From Danxiaibacter sp048498555 (GTDB taxonomy: Bacteria > Bacteroidota > Bacteroidia > Chitinophagales > Chitinophagaceae), in NCBI GenBank assembly GCA_048498555.1, contig JBEHXT010000002.1:310001-374000 (forward strand): DNA of 64,000 nucleotides, in the 5' to 3' direction. Positions 26,076 through 34,214 of this stretch are shown piece by piece. Numbering within the stretch: the first letter of the stretch is position 1; every line of letters begins with the position of its first letter. Below the pieces are notes generated by a model. It did no database searches, was not told the DNA's origin, and was given only the letters and a program-made list of their open reading frames with translations. Position numbers and translations under genes: made by a program.

Positions 26076-26174
26076 GCTTAAGGCTTGAGGTATCAGGTTT
26101 CAGGAAAAACAATAAGTTTCGGTGTTGAGCCGTGACAATCTCAAATTTCAAATCTCAAATTTTAAATCATAACA
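26076..26174. repeat. Low-complexity word spacer between cysD and cysN
   Basis: The gap holds aggcttaaggcttgaggtat-like words at its start and tctcaaatttcaaatctcaaat-like words (about 26140-26165) at its end. It is out of place between two subunits that are normally coupled. Confidence 0.55.
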
Positions 26175-27431
26175 ATGGAGTTATTACGCTTTACAACGGC
26201 AGGCAGTGTAGACGATGGTAAAAGCACCCTGATCGGCCGTTTATTATATGATTCCAAATCTATTTTTGAAGATCAGCTTGCAGCAGTACAGCTTTCAAGT
26301 GAAAGAAAGGGCTTGCAGCATGTGGATCTTTCTTTGTTGACTGACGGACTTCGTGCGGAAAGAGAACAGGGCATTACCATTGATGTAGCATACAGATACT
26401 TTGCAACACCAAAACGCAAATTCATTATTGCTGATACGCCGGGCCATATTCAGTATACCAGAAACATGGTTACGGGCGCATCAACAGCTAACCTTGCACT
26501 GATATTGGTGGATGCAAGAAAAGGTATTGTTGAGCAGACTTGCCGCCACTCATTTATAGCATCTTTACTACAAATCCCTCACCTGATTGTTTGTATAAAC
26601 AAGATGGACCTGGTTGATTATTCTGAAGACGTGTTTAACAAGCTTGTTGAAGAATATACTGAATTTGCGAGCAAGCTGGATGTGACAGATATCCGCTATA
26701 TCCCCATCAGCGCATTGAACGGCGATAACGTGGTTAACCACTCTGTTAATATGCCCTGGTACCAGGGCGCTACGCTGTTGAATACACTGGAAACAATCCA
26801 CATTGCGAGCGATTATAATCATATTGATGGCAGGTTTCCTGTACAAACAATTATCCGCCCGCATTCAGATGAGCATCATGATTATAGAGGCTATGCCGGC
26901 CGCGTAGCGGGAGGTATCTTCAGGCCGGGTGATGCTGTTACGGTGTTGCCTTCGGGGTTACAGTCTAAAGTAAAATCTATTGACACTTTTGACGGACCAG
27001 TTGAAGAAGCATTCCCTCCAATGAGCGTAAGCATTACCCTGGAAAACGATATCGACATTAGCCGCGGCGATATGATCGTAAAGCAAAACAATCAGCCACA
27101 GGTTTCGCAGGATATTGATATGATGATGTGCTGGCTGAATAATAAGCCAATGCAACCCGGAGCTAAATATTATCTCCGCCATACAAGCCGTGAAGTACGA
27201 AGCGTGATAAAAGAAGTTGTTTATAAAATGGATATCAACTCACTGCAAAGGGTATCAAACGATAGTGCCATCAACATGAATGATATTGCACGGGTAAGGT
27301 TACGCACAACGCAACCGATCATGCTTGATGCATATCGCAAAAACAGGAACACAGGTTCACTGGTGTTGGTTGACGAAGCAACAAATGAAACAGTTGCAGC
27401 AGGAATGATCGTTGACTCGCATGTTAATTAA
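26175..27431 (+). CDS. cysN: Sulfate adenylyltransferase subunit 1 (GTPase)
   Basis: Regulatory GTPase of ATP sulfurylase, coupling GTP hydrolysis to APS formation. G-boxes: GSVDDGKST, DTPGH, NKMD; the EF-Tu-like second and third domains follow. The 418-residue length shows there is no C-terminal APS kinase fusion (NodQ type), in keeping with the separate cysC. Terminator at 27458-27486. Confidence 0.95.
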   Translation: MELLRFTTAGSVDDGKSTLIGRLLYDSKSIFEDQLAAVQLSSERKGLQHVDLSLLTDGLRAEREQGITIDVAYRYFATPKRKFIIADTPGHIQYTRNMVTGASTANLALILVDARKGIVEQTCRHSFIASLLQIPHLIVCINKMDLVDYSEDVFNKLVEEYTEFASKLDVTDIRYIPISALNGDNVVNHSVNMPWYQGATLLNTLETIHIASDYNHIDGRFPVQTIIRPHSDEHHDYRGYAGRVAGGIFRPGDAVTVLPSGLQSKVKSIDTFDGPVEEAFPPMSVSITLENDIDISRGDMIVKQNNQPQVSQDIDMMMCWLNNKPMQPGAKYYLRHTSREVRSVIKEVVYKMDINSLQRVSNDSAINMNDIARVRLRTTQPIMLDAYRKNRNTGSLVLVDEATNETVAAGMIVDSHVN

Positions 27432-27457
27432 CCATTTAAGGATACATGAATATGGAA

Positions 27458-27486
27458 AAGCCCGGCTAATCGCCGGGCTTTTTTTT
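27458..27486 (+). terminator. Terminator of the cys operon
   Basis: Perfect 9-bp stem (aagcccggc/gccgggctt) with TAATC loop and six further T after the arm. The left repeat of the GxxExxY cassette overlaps its T-tract. Confidence 0.9.
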
Positions 27487-27507
27487 GAACCATATAAGGC
27501 ATATAAG
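27485..27507 (+). repeat. Left terminal inverted repeat of the GxxExxY cassette
   Basis: Starts ttgaaccatataagg and ends catataag; exact reverse complement of 27987-28009. Confidence 0.85.
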
Positions 27508-27523
27508 AAATAGGCAATCTGGC

Positions 27524-27531
27524 TATCTTTG
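27524..27531 (+). promoter_or_regulatory. -7 box inside the GxxExxY cassette
   Basis: TATCTTTG, an exact TAnnTTTG match, 14 bp before the ATG at 27546 and inside the left repeat's inner side, so the cassette carries its own promoter. Confidence 0.55.
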
Positions 27532-27545
27532 AACAAACCCTAAAA

Positions 27546-27956
27546 ATGATAGTTTCTAAAACAACCCTTAAGCAAATTGTTTATGAAGTAAATGGCGCAG
27601 CGATCGAAGTACACAAAACACTTGGACCTGGTTTGCTGGAAAGTGTTTATCATAGCTGCATGGCTGAGGAGCTTTCCTTGAGAAATATTTCTTTTGTTTC
27701 AGAATTGATCGTTCCCGTACACTATAAGGGCTTAAAATTAGACGCTGATTTAAAGGCTGACATGTTTGTAGAAAATTGTCTTGTAGTAGAATTCAAGGCT
27801 GTCGAAAAAATAATCGCCATCCACGAAGCTCAACTACTAACCTATATGAACTTGCTAAAATGTCCAATTGGATTGATGATAAATTTCAACTGCACCAATA
27901 TTTATCGGGAAGGGCAAAAAACTTATGTAAATGATTTATATCAGCAGCTTACTTAA
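27546..27956 (+). CDS. GxxExxY family protein
   Basis: A 136-residue protein of the GxxExxY family, named for GLLESVY (Gly29 to Tyr35). It has a PD-(D/E)xK-like core: LKADMFVENCLVVEFKAVE, with Asp and the Glu-x-Lys pair, then Gln in HEAQLLTYM. Relatives are widespread in Bacteroidota and other phyla, often alone in intergenic sites; the biochemical function is not known, though the fold suggests a nuclease. It is enclosed by perfect inverted repeats and has its own promoter. Confidence 0.88.
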   Translation: MIVSKTTLKQIVYEVNGAAIEVHKTLGPGLLESVYHSCMAEELSLRNISFVSELIVPVHYKGLKLDADLKADMFVENCLVVEFKAVEKIIAIHEAQLLTYMNLLKCPIGLMINFNCTNIYREGQKTYVNDLYQQLT

Positions 27957-27986
27957 CGGATTACAAAAGGCGCATTCTTATATGTC

Positions 27987-28009
27987 CTTATATGCCTTAT
28001 ATGGTTCAA
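27987..28009 (-). repeat. Right terminal inverted repeat of the GxxExxY cassette
   Basis: Exact reverse complement of 27485-27507; extended inward by one more copy of the word ttatatgtcc. Confidence 0.85.
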
Positions 28010-28071
28010 AACAAAAAAAACGCCGAGCGATTTTTTTATCCCCCCGCGTTTTTAAGTTTCTGCAAAAACTA

Positions 28072-29931
28072 TCAGTTACTTGGTACTACTAATTTATTGT
28101 TTACCCTATTCATATCAGCCAAACGCAGGCTTGGATCGATATTAATTTCTTTTATTTCTGAAATATTACGAGATACTTCCAGGCTGTATTCCGGATGTGT
28201 CCATTTCCACTCGGGATGAACAATAAAAGGAACATTTGCATCTTCACTTTCTTTTGCTCCATACATCAGGTTCATCGGAATATTGTGCAGCTCTTTTGTC
28301 CCATCCTTATATGTAATCAACACATCCACTGGCATAGGCATCAAACCCAATCTCTTCAGCGTTATTTTGGTTTTGCCGTCATCATAATTAATGTCGCCAA
28401 GCGCATAGTCGATTGTCTTTGTTGTGTATACCCAGTATTCTTTGTACCACTGTAATTCGATGCCGCTAACTTTTTCAGCAACGCGAATAAAATCATTCGG
28501 ATTCGGATGTTTAAAACGCCATGTATTGTAATATGTCAATAAAACTTTATCCAGGTTATTCTGGCCGATGATATAGCCTAGTTGTTCCATGAATACTGCG
28601 CCCTTGCTATAAGCAGCTCTTGAATATCCATAGTTTGTATTATAATGATCGGCGTGCGTGCTCATCGGCTCTTCACGAGGGCTTCTGGCCAATGCATAAT
28701 ACGAGTTATAATCCCCGCTAAACCAGAAAGAAGTATCCTTTCTTAAATAACCTTGTATCCTGCTGGTTGCATAAGAAGTAAAACCTTCATCCATCCAGGG
28801 GTACAGGCTTTCATTAGATCCCATCATTCCCTGGTACCAGCTATGCATCCATTCATGCAATGCTGTACCAACGCTTGCATTCTTAATAAGCGTAGCCATC
28901 GGGTATTCCATGCCACCATCGCCACCCTGAACAAAGGAATAATTTTTATAAGGATAAGCCCCAAATGTTTTGGCCATATAAGGGTAAGCAAGCTCAACCG
29001 TATCCATCACCTTTTGCCACCTGGTTTCCAATGAGTCTACTTTTTTATGCACCACATATAACAACGGGCCATTTTTCACCTGGCGCTTAATCATAGTGTA
29101 AGTAGGATCGGCTGCCCACATAAAATCGTGCACATTTTGTGCTGTAAACTTCCATGTTAATGTAGGCCCGGTTGCAGCCTTTACTTTAACACCTGCATCT
29201 TCATAACCAAATCCGATTTCACCGGCATTTTGAAGGGTGCCTGTTCCCGCTATCATGTATGTTTTATCTATCGTAATATTCACATCGTAATCACCCCAAA
29301 CACCATAGAATTCTCTTGCGATGTAAGGATTCGCGTTCCATCCCTGGTAATCGTATTCAACCATTTTCGGATACCATTGGCTCATGCTAAACCGGATGCC
29401 TTCCACATTGTCGCGGCCGCTTCTTCTAATCTGCAATGGAACCTGCGCGTCGAACGCCACATCAAAACTTACTTTGCTTTTTGGCAGGATAGGCTTGGAC
29501 AGCTTTACTTCAAGAACAGTTTCGTGTTCAATAAGTTTCTGATCAACGCCGTTCAGCTTTACATATTTCACTTTTTGGTAGCCAATCTCATTCGGTTGCA
29601 ATTTGCTTATGCGGTCTTTAACACGGGTGTCCCAATCATATACATTTTCACCGCTTTTGGTTTGGCCAATCAATACTTTACCAAGCTCACGGCTCCTTAC
29701 ATCCATCATACTGTTTGGCTGAAATGCATTCCAGTATAAGTGAAAGAAGACCCTATCCAAAGTATCGGGGGAGTTATTCCAGTAATCGATTTTCTCGGTG
29801 CCAGAAAACTGATTCGCATTCGCGTCAACATCTACATTGATAGCATACTTAATACGCTGCTGCCACCTGTCGGGCTGCGCATTTGCATGCATGATGATTA
29901 AAGCAAAAAAAATAGTGATAAGTGTTCTCAT
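28072..29931 (-). CDS. M1 family zinc metallopeptidase, secreted
   Basis: Aminopeptidase of the gluzincin M1 family, exported (signal peptide MRTLITIFFALIIMHANAQ). The zinc site is HEWMH followed 18 residues later by Glu in WMDEGF; the GxMEN-like motif reads GGMEYPMA. The N-terminal saddle domain (about 25-230) and the catalytic domain are clear, but with 619 residues the chain lacks the long helical C-terminal domain of PepN. It probably trims peptides in the periplasm or at the surface. Confidence 0.92.
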   Translation of the reverse strand: MRTLITIFFALIIMHANAQPDRWQQRIKYAINVDVDANANQFSGTEKIDYWNNSPDTLDRVFFHLYWNAFQPNSMMDVRSRELGKVLIGQTKSGENVYDWDTRVKDRISKLQPNEIGYQKVKYVKLNGVDQKLIEHETVLEVKLSKPILPKSKVSFDVAFDAQVPLQIRRSGRDNVEGIRFSMSQWYPKMVEYDYQGWNANPYIAREFYGVWGDYDVNITIDKTYMIAGTGTLQNAGEIGFGYEDAGVKVKAATGPTLTWKFTAQNVHDFMWAADPTYTMIKRQVKNGPLLYVVHKKVDSLETRWQKVMDTVELAYPYMAKTFGAYPYKNYSFVQGGDGGMEYPMATLIKNASVGTALHEWMHSWYQGMMGSNESLYPWMDEGFTSYATSRIQGYLRKDTSFWFSGDYNSYYALARSPREEPMSTHADHYNTNYGYSRAAYSKGAVFMEQLGYIIGQNNLDKVLLTYYNTWRFKHPNPNDFIRVAEKVSGIELQWYKEYWVYTTKTIDYALGDINYDDGKTKITLKRLGLMPMPVDVLITYKDGTKELHNIPMNLMYGAKESEDANVPFIVHPEWKWTHPEYSLEVSRNISEIKEINIDPSLRLADMNRVNNKLVVPSN

Positions 29932-30058
29932 GTCTCTATAAAAGATTTAAATCTTGCTGCAAAAACGCCAAATATAATAGATTTCTAAGGATGGGTGATA
30001 TTTGAGAGCCTATGCCTGATATAGGATTTCTCGATCGCTTATCTATTAAGATCCACAT

Positions 30059-30505
30059 TTACAAAGCAATAGATTCTCTGTTCAACTGGCCTTTATTATT
30101 GAAAAAAAGAAACTTTTTCTGGATCGCGTTCTTTTCAACGTAAATGCGGTATTCAACGGAATGATCATTTTTTAAGATCTCGAAAAAATATTCACCATGC
30201 GTCCATTCATTGTATTTACTCTTTTCGAACCCATCCAACACATCTTCCGGTAATTGCTCAAAAGCTTTTCTAACTGCGGTTTCCTGCCACCCATTGTTCG
30301 AAGAAAAATCAGCCTTCATTTCCTGTCCGCCATTCATAAATGACGCCTGGAAAACAGTGATTTTATCCTTCCACGATACATTGGTAGCCTCAGGGTATTT
30401 TGCTTTAAATGCATTTGTAACTTCGGAAGGAATTTTCCTTAACTGTGCGCTTACGATAGGTATGGATAACAATGCAAGCACTGCAAGCGATAGTATTTTT
30501 TTCAT
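30059..30505 (-). CDS. PepSY-like (DUF2874) periplasmic protein
   Basis: A 148-residue exported protein: signal peptide (MKKILSLAVLALLSIPIVSAQ) then two beta-alpha repeats, each with the PepSY-like pattern AFKAKYPEATNVSWK and DGFEKSKYNEWTHG. The family is common in Bacteroidota and its function is unknown; it was once called beta-lactamase-inhibitor-like on fold grounds. It is 27 bp downstream of rsmI on the same strand. Confidence 0.82.
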   Translation of the reverse strand: MKKILSLAVLALLSIPIVSAQLRKIPSEVTNAFKAKYPEATNVSWKDKITVFQASFMNGGQEMKADFSSNNGWQETAVRKAFEQLPEDVLDGFEKSKYNEWTHGEYFFEILKNDHSVEYRIYVEKNAIQKKFLFFNNKGQLNRESIAL

Positions 30506-30532
30506 GTACGGTTATTTCTTTAACAAAAGAGA

Positions 30533-31198
30533 TCAATCCAGCCCCTGCACTACAATAACGATCTCACCTTTTACTTCTTTCTGGGAAAAATATTGACAAA
30601 CTTCGTGCAAAGTCCCTCTTTTTGTTTCTTCGAACATTTTTGTTAACTCCCTGCTAACACTGCACTGGCGGTCTATACCGAAATATTCAGCAAACTCTTT
30701 TAAAGTTTTCACCAGGCGCATGGGGCTTTCATAAAAAACCATGGCACGTGGCTCTGTGGCAAGTTGCTTTAGCAATGTTTGACGGCCTTTTTTTTGAGGA
30801 ATGAATCCCTCAAACACAAATCTGTTAATGGGGAGCCCACTGTTTACCAGGGCGGGAACGAAAGCCGTTGCTCCGGGCAGGCATTCAACTTTTACGTTGC
30901 GCTTAACACATTCGCGAACCAGTAAAAATGCAGGATCTGAAATGGCCGGCGTGCCAGCATCTGTAATAAGCGCCATTGTTTTGCCCGCTTCTAACTGATC
31001 TGTCAAGTGCTGTACAATCTTGTGTTCGTTATGTTGATGATACGGCGATAGCGGTTTTTGGATATTATAGTGATTAAGAAGCTTGGATGAGGTTCGGGTA
31101 TCCTCGCATAATATAACATCAACGCTTTGCAATACTTCGAGCGCCCTTAGTGTAATATCCTTCAAATTGCCAAGAGGAGTAGGAACAAGATAAAGCAT
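30533..31198 (-). CDS. rsmI: 16S rRNA (cytidine(1402)-2'-O)-methyltransferase
   Basis: Methylates the ribose of C1402 in the ribosomal P site using S-adenosylmethionine. Tetrapyrrole-methylase-like start LYLVPTPLGNLKDITLRAL, then CEDTRTSSKLL, LITDAGTPAISDPA and FYESPMRL are all diagnostic. The 221-residue chain lacks the C-terminal extension of the E. coli enzyme (286), as is common in this phylum. Confidence 0.95.
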   Translation of the reverse strand: MLYLVPTPLGNLKDITLRALEVLQSVDVILCEDTRTSSKLLNHYNIQKPLSPYHQHNEHKIVQHLTDQLEAGKTMALITDAGTPAISDPAFLLVRECVKRNVKVECLPGATAFVPALVNSGLPINRFVFEGFIPQKKGRQTLLKQLATEPRAMVFYESPMRLVKTLKEFAEYFGIDRQCSVSRELTKMFEETKRGTLHEVCQYFSQKEVKGEIVIVVQGLD

Positions 31199-31209
31199 GA
31201 TTCGAGTAT

Positions 31210-31329
31210 TAAGTTGTAAGTTATACGTTATACGTTTTGGACTGTTTCCCAGAATGTCCTGCGATATTCAAGCCAGATCTGGATACTTATAACTTAAAAC
31301 GTATAACGTAAAACTATCTTTACAACTTA
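31210..31329. repeat. Inverted-word element, TTATACGTT family, copy 2
   Basis: Left arm 31210-31240 (taagttgtaag, ttatacgttatacgtttt); right arm 31289-31329 (ataacttaaaacgtataacgtaaaac, tacaactta). Loop of about 48 nt. Located between purS and rsmI, both on the minus strand. Confidence 0.78.
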
Positions 31330-31575
31330 ATTAATAAATTCAATTTCGTAGAATTCCATTACGGCGTTTGCCAATAATTTTTTGCTGGCATCGTCCGCAG
31401 CCTGGCGAGCCTCTTCTTCTGAAGCAGCATCAATTTGCAAGGTGATATGTTTTCCCACGCGAACATCCTGTATACTGTTGATTCCCAGGTTATTTAATCC
31501 ACCTAAAATGGCTTTTCCCTGCGGGTCCAACAAATCCTTTAGGGGCATTACTTTGATCTGAACGTTATAGGTCAT
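31327..31575 (-). CDS. purS: Phosphoribosylformylglycinamidine synthase subunit PurS
   Basis: Small bridging subunit of the three-part FGAM synthase (PurS-PurQ-PurL) in purine synthesis. The 82-residue length from the ATG at 31575 is normal (MTYNVQIKVMPLKDLLDPQGKAI-like start, with the DPQGxA motif and the GVxxVRVGK-like IQDVRVGKHI). The open frame goes on to 31668, but that would run into pssA, so the shorter start is right. No purQ or purL in the window, and the Bacteroidota often have a long fused PurL too, so this copy's partners need checking. Confidence 0.9.
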   Translation of the reverse strand: MTYNVQIKVMPLKDLLDPQGKAILGGLNNLGINSIQDVRVGKHITLQIDAASEEEARQAADDASKKLLANAVMEFYEIEFIN

Positions 31576-31589
31576 AGCTGCTGCTTTTG

Positions 31590-32342
31590 TTATTTGAGCG
31601 CCAAAGATAATGCGATATACACAATAAAGACAAGCGGAACTGCCAGCCAATGGAATAAAAGCGCACAAACAACAGCTGCAATTACCAATGCCAGCTTGGG
31701 CCAGTTGTCTTTTAAGGAAGCATTTTTAAACTTTAAAGCCATCATCGGCAATGTAGACACCATGAGGTAGCTTACGACTATGATCACGCCGTATAAAAAC
31801 CATTTATTTATCAGCAAATTAATAACCCAGGCCTGGTCTGAAAACCAGTATATTAAAGGGAAAGAAGCGATTAGCAAGCCTGCAGCCGGGATAGGCAACC
31901 CTTTAAATCCATAGCTCTGCTCCGTATCAATATTGAAGCGGGCCAGACGGTACGCGCCAGCACAAGGAATGATAAATGCCGGAAGCAGCCATGCGGCGGG
32001 TACGTCCAGGCCATTCGGCTGCTGGGCAAAGGACAAACGTAAGAATTGAAAAAGAATCATTCCCGGCGCCACTCCAAAGCTCACCACATCTGCCAGCGAA
32101 TCTAACTGCTTACCCATTTCAGATGATGCTTTCATCAGCCTCGCCACAAAGCCGTCCAAAAAGTCAACAACACCGGCGGCAGCAATAAATATAGAGGCTA
32201 TATAAATTTTTTCCGGAATCACCGAAGCGAAGGCTCCATTTACATCATCCACCAATGTAATACCTGATTGCAACACGCATACAATTGCAATGCAGCCCAG
32301 AAAAAGATTTAAAAGCGTAAACAGGTTAGGAATTTGCTTCAT
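31590..32342 (-). CDS. pssA: CDP-diacylglycerol-serine O-phosphatidyltransferase
   Basis: Makes phosphatidylserine, the precursor of phosphatidylethanolamine. The CDP-alcohol phosphatidyltransferase motif is complete: DFLDGFVARLMK then GKQLDSLADVVSFG. The 250 residues include about eight hydrophobic segments. It is 14 bp upstream of purS on the same strand. Membrane-bound type II enzyme as in other Gram-negatives of this phylum. Confidence 0.94.
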   Translation of the reverse strand: MKQIPNLFTLLNLFLGCIAIVCVLQSGITLVDDVNGAFASVIPEKIYIASIFIAAAGVVDFLDGFVARLMKASSEMGKQLDSLADVVSFGVAPGMILFQFLRLSFAQQPNGLDVPAAWLLPAFIIPCAGAYRLARFNIDTEQSYGFKGLPIPAAGLLIASFPLIYWFSDQAWVINLLINKWFLYGVIIVVSYLMVSTLPMMALKFKNASLKDNWPKLALVIAAVVCALLFHWLAVPLVFIVYIALSLALK

Positions 32343-32382
32343 GTAAGTTGTACGTTTTAAGTTATACGTTGTACGTTTTAAG
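32343..32382. repeat. TTATACGTT-family word block, copy 3 (single arm)
   Basis: Words gtaagttgtacgttttaag and ttatacgttgtacgtttta, directly upstream of pssA. I see no second arm; the flanking 32383-32570 instead has short words such as aagcctaaagctt and cactattcac. Confidence 0.65.
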
Positions 32383-32570
32383 CTGAAAGCCCAAAGCCTA
32401 AAGCTTAGAACTGGCTTTTAATTATTTAATGTTGTTAATACCCGAAAACATTCAACAGTGAAATATTCGTTCATCAATTATTTTATACACTCTATTACGC
32501 CATTAAAAACCGGTCTAAAAAAACTTACCGGTTTACACCTTTCACTATTCACCACTGGCTATTCACTATT

Positions 32571-33860
32571 CTATTTCTTCATCAGCGTTTCTATTTCTTC
32601 TGCTGTTATTGGAATATTCTTCATCAAATCAACATTGCCGCTTTTTGTAAGCCATACATTGTTTTCAATGCGAATGCCAATTTGTTCCTGTTCTATATAA
32701 ATACCGGGTTCTACTGTTAATACCATTCCGGCTTTCAAGGGCTCTGTTTTGGTACCCAGGTCATGAACATCAATTCCCAAATGATGAGAGATGCCATGAT
32801 AGAGGTATTTACGGAAAGCCCTGTTTTCCTTATCCTCATTTTTCACGTCAGCCTTTGTTAACAACCCGATTTTCACAAACGTGCTGTTTGCTTCGGTGCC
32901 AACTTTATCGGTGTAATCTGCCAGAGTAATACCTGGCTTCAATATACTTTTAGCATAGTTGTGTAAATGAAGGCAGGCATTGTACACTTCTTTTTGGCGC
33001 TTGGTAAATACCCCGTTCACAGGTACCGTCCTGGTTAAATCCGCAGCATACCCACCATATAATGCACCAAAATCCATCAACACCAGTTCACCATCTTTGC
33101 ATTCTTCATTATTGAAAACATAATGCAGGGTTCTTGCCCTGTCGCCACTAGCGATAATGCTTCCATAAGCCGGCCTGCTACTGCGGTTACTTAAAAATGA
33201 GTGCCATATCTCAGCCTCAATTTCATATTCCATAACGCCGGGCTTAATAAACTCCAATAATCGCCTAAACGTTTTTTCCGTAATATCCATTGCGTTTTGC
33301 ATCACTTCTACTTCCAATGGCGTTTTGATTGCGCGCAGCTTGTTCAGAATCTTTGCGCTACGCTGAAATGTGTGCAGTGGATAACGGTCGCGCATTTCTT
33401 TAATGAAACGATAATCCCTCGTTTCTATTAATACAGCTTTCCGATCGTTTTCGTTTGTATCAAGATAAATGTTATCAACCTGATGAATCCAGACTTGTAA
33501 CAAACTGTCCAACTGATCCAGCCAGATAACAGTTGGTACGCCGGTAATTTCTGTAGCTTCTTTTGCGCGAAGCCTTTTCCCATCCCATTTTTCTTTCAAC
33601 TCATTTGGCCTCACCAAAACAAGCACTTCTTTATAACGGGCGTCTTTTGCATCAGGATACAATATCAGCATTGTATCTTCCTGCTCGATACCGGTGAGCC
33701 AATACAAGTCACTGTTTTGAATAAACGGATGCAAGGCGTCTCCGTTGGAAGGAAATTCATCGTTGCTATTGAAAATGGCAATACTTGATGGCATCATTTC
33801 TTTTGCGAAACGCTTTCTATTCTCAACAAATAATCTGGGATTGATGGGCAAATGTTTCAT
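32571..33860 (-). CDS. Aminopeptidase P family protein (Xaa-Pro aminopeptidase)
   Basis: Cleaves the residue before proline from peptide N-termini. The 429-residue chain has an N-terminal AMP_N domain (1-150) and a C-terminal M24 pita-bread domain. Metal ligands are visible: Asp in DFGALYGGYAADLTRTV (two Asp), His in HGISHHLGIDVHD, Glu in TVEPGIYI and Glu in IRIENNV. Likely PepP-like with two manganese ions. Start at 33860 matches relatives. Confidence 0.93.
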   Translation of the reverse strand: MKHLPINPRLFVENRKRFAKEMMPSSIAIFNSNDEFPSNGDALHPFIQNSDLYWLTGIEQEDTMLILYPDAKDARYKEVLVLVRPNELKEKWDGKRLRAKEATEITGVPTVIWLDQLDSLLQVWIHQVDNIYLDTNENDRKAVLIETRDYRFIKEMRDRYPLHTFQRSAKILNKLRAIKTPLEVEVMQNAMDITEKTFRRLLEFIKPGVMEYEIEAEIWHSFLSNRSSRPAYGSIIASGDRARTLHYVFNNEECKDGELVLMDFGALYGGYAADLTRTVPVNGVFTKRQKEVYNACLHLHNYAKSILKPGITLADYTDKVGTEANSTFVKIGLLTKADVKNEDKENRAFRKYLYHGISHHLGIDVHDLGTKTEPLKAGMVLTVEPGIYIEQEQIGIRIENNVWLTKSGNVDLMKNIPITAEEIETLMKK

Positions 33861-33952
33861 CCTTCACTTTTTTATGCAAAACCGGAATTGGCTCCGGCAC
33901 TGCGTGCGCAATATTAAAGAACTTTAAGGAGTAAGTGGAAAAGATTAGGATT

Positions 33953-34214
33953 TAAGTTGGTTTTGAACCACGGGGGGCATAGCGACAGGGAGAAACACGG
34001 AAATTTTTGCCACGAAGACTCAAAGGCGCGAACGAGCAAAAAGTTTTGAAGCAATGAATAACTCAGTCGTCCTTTTTCAAGACTAACATAAAGGAGGTAT
34101 TTAAGTTGGGTTTTAAGCCAAGAAGGCAAGGCGAACGTTTTTGTCACGAAGAAGCACAGGCGATTAGGAGGACAAAGTTTTGAAGCCATTAGTAACTCAT
34201 TCTTTCTTTTTCAG
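33953..34214. repeat. Imperfect tandem duplication covering the endonuclease-family gene's 3' end
   Basis: Unit 1 is 33953-34083, unit 2 is 34102-34214. Both start taagttggttttgaa-like, contain the cacgaag...aggcg core, then gttttgaagc...aactca and end in a copy of the last codons of the gene at 34197 (minus strand: the real end codes VLKKKE-stop, the copy VLKKDD-stop). A 91-codon minus-strand frame lies across unit 1 but shows no family features. Confidence 0.6.

Larger units (their letters stand above)
27485..28009. mobile_element. Candidate cassette: GxxExxY gene between perfect 23-bp inverted repeats
   Basis: Positions 27485-27507 and 27987-28009 are exact reverse complements, 23 of 23. 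They contain the word CATATAAGG; the right end carries it three times in tandem (cttatatg, ccttatatg, ccttatatgg). Inside are one -7 box and one gene, nothing else. The whole lies between the cys operon terminator and the convergent M1 peptidase gene. Perfect ends and a self-contained gene suggest a mobile or formerly mobile unit, like intervening sequences with small helical-bundle genes. No target duplication is visible, so mobility is not shown. Confidence 0.55.

Noticed and set aside
27485..28009. CRISPR-like reading of the tandem CATATAAGG words
   Set aside because: Only three short words with no spacers of equal length and no cas genes; inverted-repeat ends are the better view.
31576..31668. 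Upstream extension of purS
   Set aside because: It overlaps the end of pssA and has no PurS similarity; the ATG at 31575 gives the normal length.
33914..34189. 91-codon minus-strand frame next to the EEP gene
   Set aside because: It lies wholly on the duplicated intergenic repeat, has no family motif, and its composition follows the repeat words.
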